From: an uncultured Pseudanabaenaceae cyanobacterium
GTDB lineage: Bacteria > Cyanobacteriota > Cyanobacteriia > Pseudanabaenales > Pseudanabaenaceae
Length of the DNA stretch: 64,000 bases
Direction: 5' to 3'
Assembly: GCA_937927915.1 (NCBI GenBank)
Contig: CALGKB010000010.1
Location: 1-64,000, forward strand
Positions 60,997 to 64,000 of the stretch are shown here, piece by piece (the first letter of the stretch is position 1; each line of letters starts with the position of its first letter). Under the pieces are notes generated by a model. That model did no database searches. It saw only the letters and a list, made by a program, of their open reading frames with translations, and was not told the origin of the DNA. The position numbers and the translations under genes were made by a program.

Positions 60997-61698
60997 ATGA
61001 CTATGGAAGTTTTGGCAAACTTAGAAGAGATTGTAGAGCGGGCAAAACTGCTCCTCTTGCAGGCAATCAAGCAGAAAAAAGGAGATATATTTTCTCTAGT
61101 AGTGGCGGGGGGTAGCACGCCCAAACCTCTCTACGAGGCACTGGCAAAGGAAAAGTTAGATGGCTCTCAGTTGCATATTTTTTGGGGAGACGAACGCTAT
61201 GTGCCCCCCACTGACCCCCAAAGTAATCAAAAGATGGTGAAAGAAGCCTGGCTCGATCGGGTAAATTTGCCAGCCGCAAATATTCACCCCATGCCCACCT
61301 ATTTTGCCTCTCCTGCAGAGGCAGCTATGGAATACCAACGGCATTTAGAGTCTTTCTTTGCTCTGACACCCCCTGCTTTTCCTGTCTTTGATTTTGTCCT
61401 CCTGGGAATGGGTGATGACGGACATACTGCCTCTTTATTTCCCCACACAGAAGCCTTGCGGGTGACCGATCGGTGGGTAACTGTAGGGCAAAAAGATAAC
61501 CAACCCCGTCTGACTTTGACTGTACCTGTGCTTAACAATGCTAAACAAATTGTCTTTCTGGTCAGTGGTGCCAGCAAACAACAGGCATTACAAGCTGTCC
61601 TTGCTCCTACAGGCGATAACTATCAGTATCCTGCACGATTGATCAAAGGGAATGTGCTGTGGTTGGTCGATCGGGCGGCTTTTGGTAAAAATGAATGA
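60997..61698 (+). CDS. pgl: 6-Phosphogluconolactonase
   Basis: This is the second enzyme of the oxidative pentose-phosphate pathway, important for night metabolism in cyanobacteria. The 233-residue protein has the SugarP isomerase-like fold with VVAGGSTPKPLYEALAKEKL, IFWGDERYVPPTDPQSN and FVLLGMGDDGHTASLFPHTE, which carries the catalytic Asp and His. An ATG two codons later is an alternative start. Confidence 0.95.
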   Translation: MTMEVLANLEEIVERAKLLLLQAIKQKKGDIFSLVVAGGSTPKPLYEALAKEKLDGSQLHIFWGDERYVPPTDPQSNQKMVKEAWLDRVNLPAANIHPMPTYFASPAEAAMEYQRHLESFFALTPPAFPVFDFVLLGMGDDGHTASLFPHTEALRVTDRWVTVGQKDNQPRLTLTVPVLNNAKQIVFLVSGASKQQALQAVLAPTGDNYQYPARLIKGNVLWLVDRAAFGKNE

Positions 61699-61710
61699 CC
61701 GCAAAATTAT

Positions 61711-63282
61711 TTAATAATAGCCAATTTGTTCCAGACGATAGCGCCTGAGTTCTTCCTGTAAGATGGGGTCATTGGATGCCAAGCGTGCACCTGTTTGTGC
61801 CGCCCAAGCCTTAAGGGCAGTAATTTGCGGAGCAGCAATGCGGGCTAGGGGTACGGTTTCCTCGATCGCTGTCAGTATGTCCGCCGTTGTAAAATCCTGG
61901 CGCTGACCGGGGGTGCCACGACCAAAGGCAATGTGCATAGCATCGAGAATGACTTGGGCAATTTCTGCACCACTAAAGTTAGCAGTGCGTTGGGCAAGGA
62001 GGGGGAGGTCAAATTCCCGCAGGCGACTAGGGCGCAGCCGTTGTAAATGGACGCGAAATATCTCTTCTCTTTCTGTTTCAGTGGGGAGACTTAAAAAGAA
62101 AATCTCGTCAAAACGCCCTTTGCGCAGTAATTCTGCTGGCAGGATATGGACATTATTAGCCGTAGCCACAATAAACACAGGACTCTCTTTCTCCTGCATC
62201 CAGGTCAACAGAGTACCAAATACCCTTCTACTAGTGCCACTGTCGCTGTCTACCCCCCCTGTCATATTGCCAAATCCCTTATCAATCTCATCAATCCAGA
62301 GGACACAGGGGGCAACTGCCTCTGCCAATTGCATCATCTGACGCGTGCGTTCTTCACTTTCGCCAATATAGCTACCGAACAGACGACCGACATCCAAACG
62401 TAAAAGCGGTAACCGCCATTCATAGGCAATGGTTTTGGCAGACAGAGATTTGCCCGTCCCCTGGATGCCCACTAGTAACAGCCCCTTGGGGTGAGGAATG
62501 CCATAGCTGCGGGCTTCTTCTGTGAAAGCATCTCGGCGGGTGCGTACCCACTGTTTGAGATTAGCTAGTCCTCCCACATTTTTCAAGGATTCTTTGGCTG
62601 TATGAAACTCTAAAAACTGCGTCTGGCGGATGGCTGCCTGTTTTTCTGTGAGCATTTCTTCAATGTCTGTCTCATCAATCTGTTGTTTGGCAGCTAAGGA
62701 ACGGGCTAATACCCGCTGAATACGGGTGAGACTCAATCCCTGGCAGGCTTTGATCAGTTGCTCCCATGCCAATCCCCGCAGTTTTATCTTCTCCGGTGCT
62801 ACGGTTTGGCGAATGAGATGGTCAATTTCAGCCGCTGTGGGCAGAGGATAATAAATGACGTGGGTTTGTTGTTTTAATTCCTCGGGTAAAACAAGGGTGT
62901 GACTCAACAAAACAATTGTGGAACGGGAACGACTTAATTCCCTTGCCAGATGCCGTAATTCCCTGATGATCGCTAGATTGGTGGGGTTGGTGGGGGTCTC
63001 TAAGAAAGGAGAGACATCCTTGAGGACAAAAACAGAGTTTTCTTTGCTATAGGATTGGCTAATTCTAGCGAGGGCATCCTCAATGCGACCCTTGGCAGTG
63101 CCGTTATCCTGCCACCCCCGCGCTATATCCCAGTATTTGAGGGCACGGGGGGGATTACTCTCTCTGGTGACGGCATCTAAGAGTGCCTCGATCGGTTCCT
63201 CTTCCCCACTGACGATGTAGAGCAGGGGATAGCGCGCCCGCAGCATCAGGTCAACTGTTTGCCGCACCTGACGGTTGATCAT
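61711..63282 (-). CDS. ycf46: Ycf46-like AAA+ ATPase
   Basis: This 523-residue protein belongs to the plastid/cyanobacterial Ycf46 group of AAA+ ATPases. The N-terminal half (ARYPLLYIVSGEEEPIEALL, then RSTIVLLSHTLVLPEELK) is a degenerate ATPase-like domain. The C-terminal half has Walker A (LVGIQGTGKSLSAKTIA), Walker B (CVLWIDEIDKGF), sensor 1 (VFIVATANNVHILPAELLRK) and the arginine finger in GRFDEIFFLSLP. Links to inorganic-carbon regulation have been reported for the family. It follows ycf3 by six bases. Confidence 0.92.
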   Translation of the reverse strand: MINRQVRQTVDLMLRARYPLLYIVSGEEEPIEALLDAVTRESNPPRALKYWDIARGWQDNGTAKGRIEDALARISQSYSKENSVFVLKDVSPFLETPTNPTNLAIIRELRHLARELSRSRSTIVLLSHTLVLPEELKQQTHVIYYPLPTAAEIDHLIRQTVAPEKIKLRGLAWEQLIKACQGLSLTRIQRVLARSLAAKQQIDETDIEEMLTEKQAAIRQTQFLEFHTAKESLKNVGGLANLKQWVRTRRDAFTEEARSYGIPHPKGLLLVGIQGTGKSLSAKTIAYEWRLPLLRLDVGRLFGSYIGESEERTRQMMQLAEAVAPCVLWIDEIDKGFGNMTGGVDSDSGTSRRVFGTLLTWMQEKESPVFIVATANNVHILPAELLRKGRFDEIFFLSLPTETEREEIFRVHLQRLRPSRLREFDLPLLAQRTANFSGAEIAQVILDAMHIAFGRGTPGQRQDFTTADILTAIEETVPLARIAAPQITALKAWAAQTGARLASNDPILQEELRRYRLEQIGYY

Positions 63283-63288
63283 AAAAGA

Positions 63289-63801
63289 CTAGAAGAAGGC
63301 GTTGATGTCTGCTCTGCCTGTGGTCTTGAGCCAGTTTTGCGCTTCAATGTAGTTGTTGGGGGCAAGGCGGATTGCCCGAATCCAGTACTCCGCTGCCAGG
63401 GAGAAATATTCTTCTGCCTTTTCAGGGTCATCTTCTTTGTCCCCCAAAAAATGATAAATGACAGCAGTGTTGTTGAGGGCTTGGGGCAGACGGGGATTGA
63501 GTTCGATCGCTTGGGCGTAGAGTTCCAGGGCTTTTTGATGGTCGCCGTTACTTTGATGAATCAACCCCATGTTGTAGAGGATATAACTGCGGTCGTAGTC
63601 GTTTTCCTCCAATTTGAGGGCTTCTTCGTAGTTCTGCAGTGCCTCGGCGTAGTCTCCGTCCGCTTGGGCTGCCATACCATCGCGGTAGTAGGCAAAGGCT
63701 TCCTTCTCCTTTTTGCTGGCAGGGAGGAGCTTCAAAATTGTGTCGGCAATAACTGTAAAGGTTTGGTCAACAAAGTTGTCATTCCGTTGTGAACGCGCCA
63801 T
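63289..63801 (-). CDS. ycf3: Photosystem I assembly factor Ycf3
   Basis: Ycf3 is a TPR chaperone that helps insert PsaA/PsaB into PSI. The 170-residue protein has the family start ([20 protein letters not shown]) and three TPRs: [40 protein letters not shown] and [20 protein letters not shown]. The end ([20 protein letters not shown], then [15 protein letters not shown]) also fits. It is the first gene of the ycf3-ycf46 operon and is divergent from the partial gene at the window edge. Confidence 0.95.
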   Translation of the reverse strand: MARSQRNDNFVDQTFTVIADTILKLLPASKKEKEAFAYYRDGMAAQADGDYAEALQNYEEALKLEENDYDRSYILYNMGLIHQSNGDHQKALELYAQAIELNPRLPQALNNTAVIYHFLGDKEDDPEKAEEYFSLAAEYWIRAIRLAPNNYIEAQNWLKTTGRADINAFF

Positions 63802-63842
63802 AAAATTTAAGCTAAGCTACAAGTTAAGATTATTGTACTCCT

Positions 63843-64000
63843 ATGACTACTCCCCTGCACTACTTGCAAATTGGTCTCCCGCCTGAACTCTACCAGCTCC
63901 TCTGTCAGCGGGCGCAGGCTCTAGGGCAGTCCCCTGAAGGGGCTGTTCTGGAAGCAGTGCAGTCCTGGCTTGACCCCCAGGGGTTGGTAAGTTTGGAAAA
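63843..64000 (+). CDS. Partial ORF at the window edge, hypothetical
   Basis: An open frame starts at the ATG at 63843 and runs without a stop past the last base, giving at least 52 residues (TTPLHYLQIGLPPELYQLLC, then QALGQSPEGAVLEAVQSWLD). The pattern of a short strand followed by two helices resembles ribbon-helix-helix or antitoxin-like proteins, but this is weak. It is divergent from ycf3. Confidence 0.45.
   Translation, partial: MTTPLHYLQIGLPPELYQLLCQRAQALGQSPEGAVLEAVQSWLDPQGLVSLE

Noticed and set aside
63259-63792. A 177-residue plus-strand ORF opposite ycf3
   Set aside because: The minus strand encodes a complete Ycf3 with three TPRs; the plus frame is Val/Phe-rich antisense sequence.
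1-64000. CRISPR array, integrase, transposase or prophage
   Set aside because: No regularly spaced repeats, no transposase or integrase-like protein and no phage structural genes were seen. The CGATCG motifs are dispersed, not arrayed.

Overview
The window is chromosomal DNA from a cyanobacterium. The evidence is a set of genes typical of that phylum: psb28, ndhO, ycf3, ycf46, the cyanobacterial type of glutamate-cysteine ligase, menC of phylloquinone synthesis, crtE, a pilG/pixG-type taxis triad, pentapeptide-repeat proteins, Uma2 endonucleases, and DUF2839 and TIGR02652 proteins. The palindrome CGATCG, the core of the cyanobacterial HIP1 repeat, is scattered densely through almost the whole window. 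No species can be named from this alone. Coding density is very high, and many neighbours overlap by 1 to 40 bases.

Layout. 1-5.8 kb: Uma2 protein, tRNA-Arg(CCG), and an RND efflux pump operon whose promoter carries a 26-bp dyad, followed by a non-coding stretch with RNA-like hairpins and a terminator. 5.8-13.9 kb: trmL, an amino-acid binding lipoprotein, a very acidic 1016-residue repeat protein ending in pentapeptide repeats, a small NRP[IV]-repeat protein, comEC and a CBS-like module. 13.9-18.2 kb: ackA, a dihydroorotase homologue without its metal motif, mazG and gshA. 18.4-25.8 kb: two unknown proteins, a Wzy-like membrane protein, menC, priA, an M23 peptidase and a DnaJ/TPR protein. 25.8-27.6 kb: a decayed EcoRV-type restriction-modification pair wedged behind purN. 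27.6-35.4 kb: purN, argF, Uma2, tRNA-Asp(GTC), a pentapeptide protein, a DUF721 protein, an M23 peptidase and a GHL10-like glycosidase. 35.5-40.1 kb: pilG/H/I-type response regulators and CheW, psb28, a phosphoesterase and a DUF58 protein. 40.2-41.8 kb: a methyltransferase and glycosyltransferase pair. 42.0-47.9 kb: SUI1, folD, crtE, a DUF212 protein, two small pseudogenes, a dicarboxylate symporter, def and a rhomboid protease. 48.1-48.8 kb: a second decayed DNA methyltransferase. 48.8-64 kb: aminotransferase, lipoprotein, ndhO, a TIGR02652-DUF2839-GIY-YIG-ispD-recG operon, a GspE ATPase, a pterin dehydratase, a large SpoIIE-type sensor phosphatase, pgl, and ycf3-ycf46.

Most genes are housekeeping or cyanobacterial core. 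The accessory interest lies in two restriction-modification fossils. The first is an EcoRV-like endonuclease with two in-frame stops, paired with an M.EcoRV-like methylase that has a one-base frameshift in an A-run. The second is a separate DNA methyltransferase remnant. Two further genes at 44.6-45.3 kb were broken by tiny indels, one of them a clean GACA duplication. The least understood intact genes are the acidic ELETLLQ-repeat membrane protein, the NRP[IV]-repeat protein, the standalone CBS-like module and the pair of unknowns ahead of the Wzy-like gene. I did not find a convincing new defence or biosynthetic system.
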